DNA of 64,000 nucleotides, from positions 69,699,240-69,763,239 of the forward strand of contig NC_088781.1 in assembly GCF_958450345.1 (NCBI RefSeq), written 5' to 3'. A model generated the notes under the pieces. That model ran no database searches. It was not told the origin of the DNA and saw only the letters and a list, made by a program, of their open reading frames with translations. The DNA comes from Calliphora vicina (taxonomy: Eukaryota; Arthropoda; Insecta; Diptera; Calliphoridae). Position 1 is the first letter of the stretch. Every line of letters begins with the position of its first letter. Positions 1 through 10,962 of this stretch are shown here, piece after piece. A program made the translations under genes and the position numbers.

Positions 1-983
1 AATAAAAAACCAACCTCAATCTCTTCTTACTTTATATTAATGTATTTATGAAATTGAAGGAAATTTACAAATAAACAACTTTAGTCATTTCATCATTTCA
101 ACTAAAAGTGTAGTTTTTCTTCACAGAATGCTACTGTTGTTTACACCAAAATCTTTATTTTAAAATTTTCTACCATACTGCATTTACAGAATATACAAAT
201 TTTGCCTCGTTCAATTTTTATATAAGAAAAGGTAAGCTAAAATTAAAAAAAAATTATAAGTTCGTATTTGAAAATCTGAATTTGTAATGCTATAAATAAA
301 AAACCATCCAACAAAATGGCAATGTTGCTTTAAGAAACATTTAGGAAATTTAATTAGCTTTCTAATGCAAGTAATAAGGTTTAAATCCGTTAAGAACCGC
401 TTGAGTTAGAGGCAAATTAATAAAGCAAATTTTTTTAATTTTAAAAAAAATGCATTTTGCCTAAAAAACGAAAAACCGATTTGAGAGACCACTTCCCGTT
501 CATTAATATTTAAGTGTTATACACCAAAATTCTTGGTTTTTATAGTAGATTAAGAAAATCGATGTTCATGAAGGAATTACGAAAAAAATGAAAAGTGAGA
601 CGGTCTAATGTCCATATGATCTAAAATTCCACGTATTGCAGGCGTTGAGCCTAAAGGCCGTGTTCAATGCCAGTTTCCAGGACATGTGTCATTCACTAAC
701 ATGTGTCATTCGCTATACGTGTCACACAATTCACCATTTATAGTTCGCAGATATTGGAATGATTTTAGGCAACGAACGCGAATGAAAAAATGCGCCAAAT
801 TGCTTGCATTGCAGACATGTCACTGCCTTTAGTCACATATTTTAAATGGTTAAAATGGAGCACCTATTCGTTCCATGCGGAAACTTTTTAACGACCCCGA
901 ATAAGTTATTTTTCTTTGTACTCTTCTATTCCTTATTGTTTTAATTTGTATCCCCTAATGTTCATAAAACACATTTAAATTGT
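1..983. other. AT-rich DNA, nothing recognised
   Basis: No open frame with coding character, no inverted repeat ends and no similarity to the other repeats in this window were noticed. A short pair of near repeats of the word ATGTGTCATTC lies around 687-712. Confidence 0.5.
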
Positions 984-991
984 ATATACAT

Positions 992-2234
992 TAGAGTGCT
1001 CCAAAAAAATTAAATTGCGAATTTTGACCGTCCCCCCTCTAGAATGGTTCTATGTATTGTAAAAACTCGTTGTGAAAAATATTAGGATGATATGATAACG
1101 TTAACTGGTGCTGCAACGACGCTGAAGTTTTGAGGTCCATTTACAAGGGGAAAAAATGCAATTTTTTCAGTTTTTGTAAAAATTTTGGCATTAAATAATT
1201 AATTTTGCAATTTAATTTAAAAGAATCGAAATGTACATGTAATTGTCGTTCTAATAAGATATAAAAGACAAAAATTGGTTAAAAAATGTTAAAGTTATTA
1301 AAAAATCGCCAGGCCATTAATGTGTCTCAGGCCACTTGAACAAGAAATGTAGAAACAAAATTAACATATTTTGATAAATATTATAATAAAAGTACATTTT
1401 TACTTAAAATATATCCATATTTACTTGTATATGAGTTTTTGTCTTCGTAAGATACCTTTAACCTATTTTACCTTTGACCTTCACGATTTAAGGGTTAACG
1501 TTTTCCGATTTTAGAAAAACTTTCAGACTATATTTAAAATTACCTGGAATATAATATTCTGAATAGCTTTTGCTTAAAAATCATAACAATAAAGAAATTC
1601 GGCTCATTCGCCAAAATATGGCCAAAAAATAGTTTTTCTCGAAAATCTCAAAATTTAAATAGCAGGTACGGAAAAACTATAGGAAGTATTTTCATAATTT
1701 TTTCATATTTTTATTACCTATTATGTTCTCAATAAATCCCAATGTGATGATCAAAAAATTTTGAAATTTGTTTAACAAAATTTTTAAAAATTTGAAATTG
1801 GAGTTTTGTAACTGCCTTTAAAAAAATTAAATTTGTTTGGTCATACCTGCGAATAGGTTAACGGTATCCAACGAAGACAAAAACTCATATACAAGTAAAT
1901 ATGGATATATTTTAAGTAAAAATTTACATTTTTTAACCAATTTTTGTTTTTTGTATCTTATTAGAACGACAATTACGTGTACATTTCGATTCTTTTAAAT
2001 TAAATTGCAAAAGTAATTATTTAATGCCAACATTTATACAAAATCTGAAAAATTGCATTTTTTCCCCTTGTAAATGCACCTCAAAACTTCAGCGTCGTTA
2101 CGGCACCAGTTAGCGTTATCCTATCATCCTAATATTTTACACAACGAGTTTCTACAATACATAGAACCATTCTAGAGGGGGGGCGGCCTGTACCTAGAAC
2201 ATTTTTTTCGTCCATACAATCTTGGAGCACTCTA
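992..2234. mobile_element. hAT-like foldback MITE, family 1, copy 1
   Basis: A 1.24-kb non-coding element whose two ends are long inverted repeats. It begins TAGAGTGCTCC at 992 and ends with the exact complement at 2234. The 8-base word ATATACAT stands directly outside both ends (984-991 and 2235-2242), a perfect target-site duplication. An 8-base duplication plus TAGNG termini is the known signature of the hAT superfamily. The arms pair over several hundred bases: the blocks around 1200-1330 and 1395-1480 are mirrored around 1928-2010 and 1865-1930. There is no transposase, so mobilisation would need an enzyme from elsewhere. Related copies are at 5211-6743 and 7350-8283, with a scrap at 51960-52070. 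Confidence 0.88.
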
Positions 2235-2365
2235 ATATACATAGATTAATCTATACATAATTTACGTGTGTTTTATCATTATACCCTTCAGCTTCGTGAG
2301 AAGGGTATATATAAGTTTGTCATTCCGTTTGTAATTTCTACATTTTTCATTTCCGACCCTATAAA

Positions 2366-2366
<1 letters not shown>

Positions 2367-2459
<93 letters not shown>
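2367..2459. repeat. (TA)n microsatellite inside family A
   Basis: About 46 uninterrupted TA dinucleotides at the spot where the other two family A copies have only four or five. The expansion therefore happened after this copy inserted. Confidence 0.98.
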
Positions 2460-2461
<2 letters not shown>

Positions 2462-2699
2462 TGGATCCTTATAGATAGCGGAGTCGATTAAGCCATGTCC
2501 GTCTGTCTGTCTGTTGAAATCAATTTTCTGAAGGCCCCAGATATCTCCGGGATCCAAATCTTAAACAATTCTGTCAGACATACTTTCGAGAATTTTGCTA
2601 TTTAAAATCAGCAAAATCCGTCCATAAATAACGGAGATATGAGCAAAAATCCGAGACAACCTCTGAAAATTTCATCAAAAAACACAATGTATTGCATGC

Positions 2700-3070
2700 T
2701 TTGACAAAAAAGCAACAAAACGTATGGTTGGATGTGCAAGCTTTGCGTATTTTGTTTTTTTTTTGTGTTTTGTTTCTTTTGGCGTTGTTGTTGTTTTTTA
2801 TACAACTAAACTTTTGTTTGGTTGTGTGTTGGTTTTTTTGACAAAAAATCAACAAATCGTATGTTTGAATGTGCATGCTTTGCGTATTTTGTTTTTCTTT
2901 TGTGTTTTGTTTCTTTTGTGTTTTGTTTCTTTTGGCGTTGTTGTTGTTTTTTATACAATTAAACGTATGTTTGGATGTGTGTTGGTTTCATTGCCTTGCG
3001 TATTTTGTTTTTGTTTTTTCTTTTGGTGTTATGTTTCGTTTGGCGTTGTTGTTGTTTTTTGTGTTCTTGA
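2700..3070 (+). repeat. TTG-rich internal tandem blocks of family A
   Basis: Three or four imperfect blocks, each containing TTTTGGCGTTGTTGTTG followed by an AAACGTATG/AAACTTTTG type word. The same blocks recur in inverted orientation at 37150-37640 and in fewer copies at 63690-63870, so block number varies between family A copies. Confidence 0.85.
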
Positions 3071-3213
3071 TAAATTTAGGATGCTGTAAGCTGAAAGTGG
3101 GCAATGTACATACATACCTATATACTAATTATAAAAAATAATAATGCATCCACAACAAAGGTGAAGGGTATATAAGATTCGGCATAGCCGAATACAGCAC
3201 TCTTACTTGTTTT

Positions 3214-3882
3214 GTATTAGTTTTTATCCTGAAATTCACCATTAAATACTTGTGTCAACATTTTCAGAAGAACTTGTGAAAAACGAGTGAGTTTGAAAGA
3301 AGCTGAGATATATGTAAGTAAGAAGATACGACTACCTCGATTTTTTACCTATTATTGATCTATATCTGGATTACTAAGTCATTAATATAGACAATATGGA
3401 TATCTAATGATAGATAATTAAAAAATCTTCCCAACGATGTCCGACGTAATAATAACATATAATAAGTCAAAATCGGCAAAAATATTTTTTTCACTAATAA
3501 AATTTCTTTAAGCAAAACTTATTTTTAAAACAAATAATATTTCACCAAAAATATTTTCATTCTTTACCTTAAAGTATACATTGGGTAAAGAATATATAAG
3601 ATTGGGGACAGTCGAATATAGCTCTTTTACTTGCTTTTAACTTTTCCTGTTTTTATATTGTAACTGCAAAAGGAAATATAATTTTGGTCTAAACGTATAC
3701 TCAACCTGCACCTGAATCCTTCAAATATGTTGATGTAAAAATATTTTATTCATATACGATCTAGAATAGAGCTCTTACTCTATAGAGCTGTTTCGGTATT
3801 AAACGATTTTCTTTCATTTCCCAATATTAAAAAATAACAATTAATTTGGAGAAACTATTAAGATTTTATTTTCATAAAACAC
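3214..3882. other. AT-rich spacer with a family A-like terminus relic
   Basis: Mostly featureless. At 3594-3642 the words GGGTAAAG..TATATAAGATT and CGAATATAGCTCTTTTACTTG match the terminal hairpin region of family A in degraded form. The 3' end of the small secreted gene (minus strand) reaches into the right edge. Confidence 0.5.
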
Positions 3883-3888
3883 TTTATT
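3883..3888 (-). terminator. Poly(A) signal of the small secreted gene
   Basis: AATAAA on the minus strand, 56 bases past the stop codon of the 116-residue gene. This is a normal 3' UTR length for a small fly gene. Confidence 0.65.
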
Positions 3889-3943
3889 ATTTGTAGTGAA
3901 AAACAATTGTAGACTTAATCTAAATTAATCACAATTTAAAAAC

Positions 3944-4294
3944 TTAAAAAATATCATTACCACCAAATACTGGATAAGGTGAAACTCCAACTCTGCCATC
4001 ATAGTTATATGGACTGGGTAGATAATATTGTCCCAACGGAGCTCCTTGATAACGGCCATACATTGGTCGACGTACAAAATTACGACGCATTTGAGCGAAT
4101 GGTCTTTGAATGCGATTTTCCTTCATCCTCAGCATTTGCAATTCCTTCAAAAGGTCAGCATTTATTTGGATGTCATCCTCAGTTTGCTCAGCTGCTTTAC
4201 GTTTGTGCATCTTTCTTGGCCGACAATCGACCATGCATGTCATCGTAACAATGATTATGCAAAATAAAATAGTTAAATATTTAAAACTCAGCAT
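3944..4294 (-). CDS. Small secreted protein, 116 aa, function unknown
   Basis: An intact single-exon frame starting at an ATG (4294-4292) and ending in TAA. Residues 1-24 form a clear signal peptide: one Lys, then a hydrophobic stretch rich in Ile, Leu, Cys, Val and Thr, closing at Cys24. The mature part opens with a basic cluster (RPRKMHKRK, 25-33), then an acidic-to-amphipathic helix-like segment (about 36-62). It finishes in a Tyr/Pro/Gly/Arg-rich tail (about 68-116) with RR and other basic pairs that could be processing sites. There are no paired cysteines after the signal, so it is not a defensin-type peptide. A TATA box at 4411-4417, an initiator-like TCATTC about 28 bases downstream of it and a poly(A) signal at 3883-3888 frame a compact transcription unit with a roughly 90-base leader. 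I do not recognise the family. A cuticle/eggshell-like, immune-induced or peptide-hormone precursor role are all possible. Confidence 0.75.
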   Translation of the reverse strand: MLSFKYLTILFCIIIVTMTCMVDCRPRKMHKRKAAEQTEDDIQINADLLKELQMLRMKENRIQRPFAQMRRNFVRRPMYGRYQGAPLGQYYLPSPYNYDGRVGVSPYPVFGGNDIF

Positions 4295-4410
4295 TGTAAT
4301 TTATTAAGTTGTTTAATTCAATGTATATTTTGAACGCGCTTGAAAGTCAAAGAACTTCTTGGTTAGACGTTTGTTTTTCGAATGATAATTGTATGTGATT
4401 TGAGATGTGA

Positions 4411-4417
4411 TTTTATA
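4411..4417 (-). promoter_or_regulatory. TATA box (TATAAAA) of the small secreted gene
   Basis: TATAAAA on the minus strand, about 117 bases upstream of the start codon. An initiator-like TATCATTC lies about 30 bases downstream (near 4380-4388). Immediately upstream, 4418-4430 reads GGGAGTATTTTCC on the plus strand, loosely like an insect kappaB site; that reading is speculative. Beyond it, up to 4928, nothing else was recognised. Confidence 0.6.
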
Positions 4418-4928
4418 GGGAGTATTTTCCAAAATCGATACAGCCATATTTTACTTGCATTTATGTTCAAAAGGCTTTAAATCAGGTAATTGTTATTCGC
4501 AGGTAATAATTAGCATGTGTGCACATACAAATTTTCAGGTAGGGATATTTTAAAGAAACCGTTTAAGATGCATTAAGGATGCATTAACTAAAATATGGTT
4601 TGACAGCTGTCTAGTTGTCTCATATCTCCTACAAAATGTATGCAATGTTTCCAGTTAAACGCTTTTTTCTTTTCAATTTCCAGTTTTTAATATTTTCGAA
4701 TAGATGTAGATAATTACAAATTGGTATATGGGGGTTTTTTGGGTCACTGATTACGAATACGATACCGGAATTGGCAAATTCAAAATTGCCGACCTAATAT
4801 AGCATTATGTCATACGAAAAATCGTATAAAAAATTAAATGAATTTGCTAATTTATTAAATTAATTGAAAATTTATTAAAAATTAACAAATTTAAAATTGT
4901 GCATTGCAATATGGCGATGTTACATACT

Positions 4929-5210
4929 AAAACAAGTAAGAATGTGTAAAATAATACCCTACACTGAGTAATTTCATTAATTTATTTTAGTGAATGATTT
5001 TCGGAAGTTGGTCTTATATGACTAATTATGGACCGATCGCCATTAAATTAGAACGTGTGATTTTTGTCAATATAGCTTATTTCTGTTGAATTTTATGTTT
5101 ATACCAACATTTTTAAGAGATTTATGGTCGTTAAAGAGATTTTCGAAAGCGGGCCTTATATGGGATCTATGACTAATTATGTAACGATCATACATGACTT
5201 CCATATACAA
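4929..5210 (+). repeat. Family B dispersed repeat, left part (split by a MITE)
   Basis: Begins AAAACAAGTAAG and AATACCCTACAC, the start seen in the complete copy at 43970. It contains two tandem units of about 148 bases (ATTTTCGGAAG ... TATGACTAATTATG). It stops exactly where the MITE at 5211 begins and resumes at 6752. Confidence 0.8.
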
Positions 5211-6743
5211 TAGAGTGACAGCCGATTTTTTTTAGATTTCAAAGAGTACCGGGTGGAATATTGTGACACTAGGCCTAAATGTTAAGCGCTGAAAATTTGA
5301 GCCAAATCGGGCAACGATTTCTGGACGCGCATCGAGGTCAAAGTTCAGATTTATGCAAAATTATACTATTTATATGGAATAAATAGGTGAAACTCGTTAA
5401 CTTTCTGCATTGTTTTCTAGAAATATGTAGATTTATTTATATTAATGAATATTACATTAAAAAAAAAAATTTGGAAATTAACCCTGTATCTCCTTTGGTT
5501 CAAAATGACCCAAAAACTGTATTATCGCCAAAATTAGAGAAAAATGCAAATTTTTCAGTTTTTGAAAAAATTTTGCTACTAAATAAATACTTTTGCAATT
5601 GAATACAAAAGAATCGAAATATGTACGTAATTATCGTTGTAATGAGATATAAATGACAAAATTTGATTGAAAAATTTTAAAGTTATTACAAATTCGCCAG
5701 ACCATTAACGTGTTTCAGGCCACTTGAACAAAAAATTTAGGAAAAAAATTCAGATATTTCGAGAAAAATTAAAATAAAAGCTAATTTTTACTTAAAATAT
5801 GTCCATATTTACTTGTATATGAGTTTTTGTCTTCGTAGGATACCGTTAACCTATTCGCAGGTATGGCCAAAAAAAATATTTTTTTTAACGGCTGTTTCAA
5901 ACTCCATTTTCAAATTTTTAAAAATTTTGTTAAACAAATTTCAGTTTTTTTCGATCATCACATTGGGGTTTATTGAGATCAAAATAGGGAATAAAAATAT
6001 GAAAAAATTATGTCAATACCTCTTACAGTTTTTCCGTACCTGCGATTTAAATTTTGCGTTTTTCAAGAAAAACTAATTTTTTGTCCATATTTAGGCGATT
6101 GAGTCCAATTTCCTTACTGTTATAAATTTTAAGTAAAACCTATTCATAGTATTATAGTCCTTGTAATTTTAAATATGTTCTGAAAGTTTTACTAAAATCG
6201 GAAAACGATAACCTTTGAATCGTGAAGGGCAAAGGTCAAATTTTTCAATATTTGGAATTTCTAATGAAAAGATAGCGAAATGTTATATATTTTTGTGCCG
6301 ATTTTCATTACGTACATATATCGATTCTTTTGCATTCAATTGCAAAAGTATTTATTTAGTACCAACATTTTTTCAAAAACTGAAAAATTTGCATTTTTCT
6401 CTAATTTTGGCGATAATACAGTTTTTGGGTCATTTTGAACCAAAGGAGATACAGGGTTAATTTCCAAATTTTTTTTTTTAATGTAATATTCATTAATATA
6501 AATAAATCTACATATTTCTAGAAAACAATGCAGAAAGTTAACGAGTTTCACCTATTTATTCCATATTAACAGTAAAATTTTGCATATATCTGAACTTTGA
6601 CCTCGATGCGCGTCCAGAAATCGTTATCCGATTTGGCTCAAATTTTCAGCACTTAACATTTAGGCCTAGTGTCACAATATTCCACCCGGCACTCTTCAAA
6701 ATTTTAACAAACATTTTTTTCCATACAGCTGATTGTCACTCTA
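5211..6743. mobile_element. hAT-like foldback MITE, family 1 relative, inserted in family B
   Basis: A 1.53-kb element with TAGAGTGACAGC at the left and its complement at the right. It is flanked by ATATACAA (5203-5210) and ATATACAT (6744-6751), a 7-of-8 match as an 8-base duplication. The arms of over 400 bases mirror one another closely: the block 5387-5602 and its mirror 6336-6551 translate to nearly the same 71 residues, differing at two positions near the end. The core block containing the word TATGAGTTTTTGTCTTCGTA is shared with the element at 992. The interruption of family B dates this insertion after that repeat. Confidence 0.87.
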
Positions 6744-6751
6744 ATATACAT

Positions 6752-7040
6752 ATATAAATATATATAAGTTGTGTATATACCTACATATATAAATTAAACA
6801 GTTATGACCGATAAAGTCCAATTTCGGGAGGAATTTGTATGGGGGCTATGTGAAATAATGGACGATTTCAGCCAGTTTCAATTGGCTTTGTCATTGGGCT
6901 GAAACTAATGTATGTACCAAATTTGGTAGAAATATCTTCAAAAAAGCGAAATGTACAAGGTTTACATAGACATCCAGACAGACGGACGGACGGACGGACA
7001 TCGTTTAATCGACTCAGAAAGTGATCGTATGCGGTGTTTT
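6752..7040 (+). repeat. Family B dispersed repeat, right part
   Basis: Continues family B after the MITE: GATAAAGTCCAATTTCGGGAGG, then TTTCAGCCAGTTTCAAT, a GACGGACGGACGG tract and ATCGTTTAATCGACTCAG. The same order is found at 44370-44620. Confidence 0.8.
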
Positions 7041-7349
7041 CATCGGCTTTCGCTTGTCATCAATCAAACCCAATTCTTTTTAAAGATATTTTTTGAAGAT
7101 ATAAGTATTTTATATAAATTTTACAACCTCAGGTTGCTGATATTTGTAACACGTAAAATATAATCCACCATACAGTTTCGAATGTAACATTTATCTAGAA
7201 ATTATCAGCTGTCTGCCTGTCTGTCTGTTCATTCAAATGTAAGTCCATGTAAAAATTGTCACGAAAATAAAAATTTAATATTTTTAAATATTAACTTATA
7301 ATAAAGACAAACTAAGTAAAATAATATTTGGCATAGCTTTCATAAAGGA
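7041..7349. other. AT-rich spacer, nothing recognised
   Basis: Contains a short CTGTCTGCCTGTCTGTCTG tract near 7209-7227, probably a scrap of one of the dispersed repeats. Otherwise featureless. Confidence 0.4.
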
Positions 7350-8283
7350 ATAATTACGTTTGCAATTAAATTAAAAATAATCGAAATATGTACGTAGTAA
7401 TTATCGTTCTAATGAGATATAAAAGATAAAAATTGGTTAAAAAACTTTGAAGTTGTCAAAAATTCCCCAATTTCAGAATTTGTTTGATCATTACATTGGA
7501 ATTAATTGAGAATATAATAGGGAATAAAAATAGTGGTTCGGTACCAGCTATTTAAATTTAGCGATTTTCGACAAAAACTAATTTTTTGCCCATATTTCAG
7601 AATATTATAGTAATTTTGAATATAGTCTGAAAGTTTTACTAAAATCGTAAAACGTTAACCCTTATTTCGTGAAGGTCAATGGTCAAAATGTTCCATATTT
7701 GGAATTTCTCATGGAAAGATAGCGAAATGTTATATATTTTTGGGTCGGTTTTGATGAAATTTAAGAAAAAATATAACACAAAGTCTAGTATTTACAGTAC
7801 AAAAATACAAAATTAACCCTTAATAGCACTTGGGATTAAAATGACCCTCAACTTTTAAAATCACGAAAAAACAGTCAATATGAATGGTGCTAATATTAAT
7901 GTTTTTCAGCATTCTTCCATGAGAAATTCCAAATACTGAAACATTTCACGTTTGACCTTCGCGACTTAGCGTTTTCCGATTTTAGTAAAACTTTCAGACT
8001 ATATTTATAACTAATATACTATAGTATTCTGTAAAAGTTTTACTTAAAATTCATAATAGTATGGAAATTGAGCTCATATGGCAAAAAAAAATAGTTTTTC
8101 TCGAAAACAGCAACATTTAAATCGCTGGTACCGAGAAAATATAGAAGGTATTGTAATATTTTTTTCACATTTTTACAAAAACTGAAAAAATTGCACCTAA
8201 CTTAACGTTATGCAATCAGCAATACATAGAAAAATTAAAGAGGGGGCGGTCAAAATTCGCAATTTTATTTTTTTAGAGCGTTT
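7350..8283. mobile_element. Degraded family 1 hAT-like MITE
   Basis: Shares with the element at 992 the blocks reading ATTATCGTTCTAATGAGATA (near 7401) and AAACTTTCAGACTATATTTA-type words. Near 8233-8283 it has the end-proximal sequence GGGGGCGGTCAAAATTCGCA followed by a decayed terminus. The left terminus is lost and no duplication could be found. Confidence 0.65.
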
Positions 8284-8309
8284 CAAGAGAGCATTTTGAA
8301 ACTCATTTT

Positions 8310-8420
8310 TCATTAATTCATTTATTTCATGTATTATTAATAATATTTACATTTGTCATATTCCTCTAACCGGTAAGGTCGTCTCAAGACGGCCTTCGAT
8401 TTTTGGGACTCAGTGCTCTA
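8310..8420 (-). mobile_element. 3' scrap of a CR1/jockey-like retrotransposon
   Basis: On the minus strand this reads AAAATCGAAGGCCGTCTTGAG, then ATGAAATAAATGAATTAATG. This is the layout of the non-LTR 3' end at 41640-41700 (GGCCTTGAAGGC, then a GAAAT-type tail). Only the last hundred bases of such an element remain. Confidence 0.5.
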
Positions 8421-8489
8421 TTAAATATTTTTCGCTTTAAAATAGTAAAAATTGTCTTTAGACAATACTTTTGCTGACAACTCATTTGT

Positions 8490-9345
8490 CACCTATGATC
8501 AATCAAAAGGTGACAAACCGACTTTTTAAAAAACCGGTTCGTCGGTTAACCGAAAATTGGCCTCGAAAACCGGTTAACCGTCATATGTGTTTAGAAAACA
8601 TAAAATGTCCTATAAAGTATATACAGCTTTAAAATTTGTGGTTTTTAATAGTCAGGAATGATAAATATTAAATAACTAAAAATTTACAAATTTTATTTTG
8701 TAAAAATTTCAAAATTATTATCTCAGTCATATGGAATTGAATATAAATATGTTACTAAATATATAATACTTGTTTTAATATTGGTTTGATCATTAAATTT
8801 CAACCAAAAAATGTAAATCAATTTTTTAATTAAATATTTGATAATTTTAAAATTTATTATCACCTCGACTTTCTGATATGAAACAGAAAATGTTACAAGT
8901 CCAAAAAAGGACCTATAAGATGCGAAAACACTTCTTCTTAGCTATAATTATTTGTCATTATAAATCATAACAAATAATTAATAAAACTCCATTATCAGAT
9001 TTCAAAAATATTTCAAATCATGGATATTAGAACGTCTTTTGTCTCTCCTATAATATTTCTGAAAAGGACTTTGTACACTAAGCTAACGAAATGAATAATA
9101 AAATAAAATTTTAAGAACAAAACACACTAATGAAGTCAGGTTTATTAAAAGAAGGTATGTACATCAAATTCAATTTAACGTTTGGAAAAACCATCACTTA
9201 GTTTATAATAAATCATTATTAAGATTTAGTTTAACTTCTAGAATTATGCGGAAACTTCTAGAATTATGCACAAAAAATTCCAAATTTTAAAAACAGGTTA
9301 ACCGGATAAACCGGTTTACCGGTCTAATTGAAGTGAAATTCCCTG
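8490..9345. repeat. Inverted-repeat element with AACCGG/CCGGTT ends
   Basis: AAAACCGGTT..CGGTTAACCG words cluster at 8515-8582 and recur as complements at 9294-9330 (GGTTAACCGG, AAACCGGTTTACCGG). The right end read inward starts CAGGGAATTTC, a hAT-like terminus. The left terminus and any target duplication were not resolved. The interior has no coding frame. Confidence 0.5.
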
Positions 9346-9644
9346 GGACATCTTCATAATTTTTAAAGAATTTAAAATAGAAATAATTTATTTTGTATTG
9401 TTGCGATGGCCTGGCTAGTCCATGCGACTTATATAGTCACTCGGGGAATATACAGGGTGCTGGAAAACTTTTTCTAAAGTTGAGTGTACACTATCCACTT
9501 CCATAAAAGTGGACATGAAATTGAACAATACATTTTTCTAAAATTTATTGTTCAATTTCAAAGCCTGTGAATGAAGATATTTTGGTAACTGCACCCATCA
9601 GATATGAGTATTACCTTTTTATATTTTAAACAATAAACATTGTT

Positions 9645-9920
9645 TAAAATGCCACACATACAAAAAAAACATATTTGGTATTTTTAACATAGAAAGTAAA
9701 GCTGTGAACTGCAAGCTTTGTTGTGTAATATTGTTCCAAAACTAAAAGTTTTGAAGATAATAAAACACTTTGCATATCCACCGTTACAACCAGCACTTCT
9801 GGTGACATTTTGCTAATGGCTACTTCCTTTTCATTAATATGGTTTTCATCATTATCTACAATTGGTTCAAAATCACCAGTTTTTCGTTTAAAATTTGAAT
9901 TTCCGCGGCCAAAAGTGATA
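9645..9920 (-). pseudogene. Coding relic, transposon-associated protein of unknown family
   Basis: On the minus strand an open stretch from about 9920 down to a stop near 9645 has clear coding character against an AT-rich background. Recognisable segments are an acidic stretch rich in Asp/Glu/Asn, then VLVVTVDMQSVLL, then QYYTTKLAVHSFTFY. From family memory, a T-x-D-x-Q-x-V-hydrophobic segment followed by a YxTKLxVHxFT segment occurs in a repetitive arthropod protein family linked to transposons. I cannot name it. No start codon or flanking repeat ends were identified. It is likely a decayed fragment rather than a host exon, though a last exon cannot be excluded. Confidence 0.4.
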
Positions 9921-10962
9921 TTTTAAAATTTGATAAATTAGAGATGGATGGACAATATTAAATCGCTTGAGAAAATAATATTGGATTTATAATTACACTC
10001 GGAGACTCGCGTTCAATAACTCTTTTTGACGTTATAATTACCAGTATAAACTAAATGTATTTATAGTGATTTTACCAAAAAAAAAAACTATATGATTAGA
10101 AACACATAGGATTATTTGCTGAAGCATTTAGTATATGAAAGTCACATAGGTGCTTTTGTTATATCCTGAACCAATTAAGATATCGAAAAATGCTTTTGTG
10201 CACATATGTATGACCAGTAAAAGAACAAATTGCAACAATAAAAAAAAAATCGAAAAAATCCACATAGTACTAATATTGAAAACAGGGACGATGTGTTATA
10301 ATTAGTTAATAATTATTTAATTGTTGCTAAGGGTAATTTATAATTCTACATGCCCAGATATCATGCGTTTTTATTTTTGATAATAATTGTTGTTAAGTGT
10401 TCATGATTGTGCATGTCAAATCATACACAATCATGAATGGTTAAGTCTTTAGTAAATAATTCATTATTGATTTGGAGTTCGATTAAATAAGTGGAAATTA
10501 TTAATCATATTATAAAAATTGAAACCATTTGTGAATAAAAATAAAATTAAATAAAAATAAATATTATTAATAAATATTATTATAAATAAGAAACTATGGA
10601 GTTACTTTGTTTTTTCAAAAAATGCACGGAGAGATGCAAGTTTTTACATAAAAATAACTTTTAAATGAGAAACTATATCAAAATTTCGATCTGACTGAGT
10701 GATAGCAAATGACACCTACTTTATATTTTTGGCGTTATCTCAATTTTCTCAAACAGTGCAAAAAGTTCCAAACGACCACAAAATTATCCTTTCCAAACTT
10801 TACCGCGTTTTGAGGGTAAACTTTTTTGACAACCGCGAAAAATTAATACCATTTTTTAAAACAACTTTCAATGGCCTATTCGACTATATATATATATATG
10901 TCCTTTATTTATTTTAAAATAATCATATAAATACATATATGTAATATAAAAAAAATAAAAGT
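9921..10962. other. AT-rich DNA with a short hairpin
   Basis: Nothing coding. At 10402-10437 CATGATTGTGCATG is followed after a few bases by CATACACAATCATG, a small stem-loop of unknown meaning. A short (TA)n tract lies at about 10885-10900. Confidence 0.45.

Larger units (their letters stand above)
2279..3213 (+). repeat. Dispersed repeat family A, copy 1
   Basis: Starts with a hairpin (ACCCTTC...GAAGGGT, 2283-2306) and ends with a second hairpin (ATTCGGCATAGCCGAAT, 3177-3193) followed by CTTACTTGTTTT. The same unit recurs at 34475-38040 in the opposite orientation and at 63318-64000 in this one. The middle holds the word GAGTCGATTAAGCCATGTCC and short GTCTG tracts, typical of a very common fly dispersed repeat. 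It codes for nothing credible: its open frames are low-complexity reading of TTG/TTTTG repeats. Helitron-like or other non-autonomous origin cannot be decided by eye. Confidence 0.8.

Noticed and set aside
2268..2557. Frames of about 68-89 residues made of Tyr-Ile repeats on both strands
   Set aside because: They are merely the (TA)n microsatellite read in frame.
2724..3141. Two overlapping frames rich in Cys, Phe and Val (also at 37063-37611 and 63694-63933)
   Set aside because: They translate the TTG/TTTTG blocks of repeat family A; they recur only because the repeat does and have alternative readings on the other strand.
4418..4430. kappaB-like site upstream of the small secreted gene as a firm regulatory call
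   Set aside because: GGGAGTATTTTCC departs from the insect Rel consensus; it is mentioned only as a hint.
5387..5602. A 71-residue frame also found mirrored at 6336-6551
   Set aside because: Both are arms of a non-coding foldback MITE.
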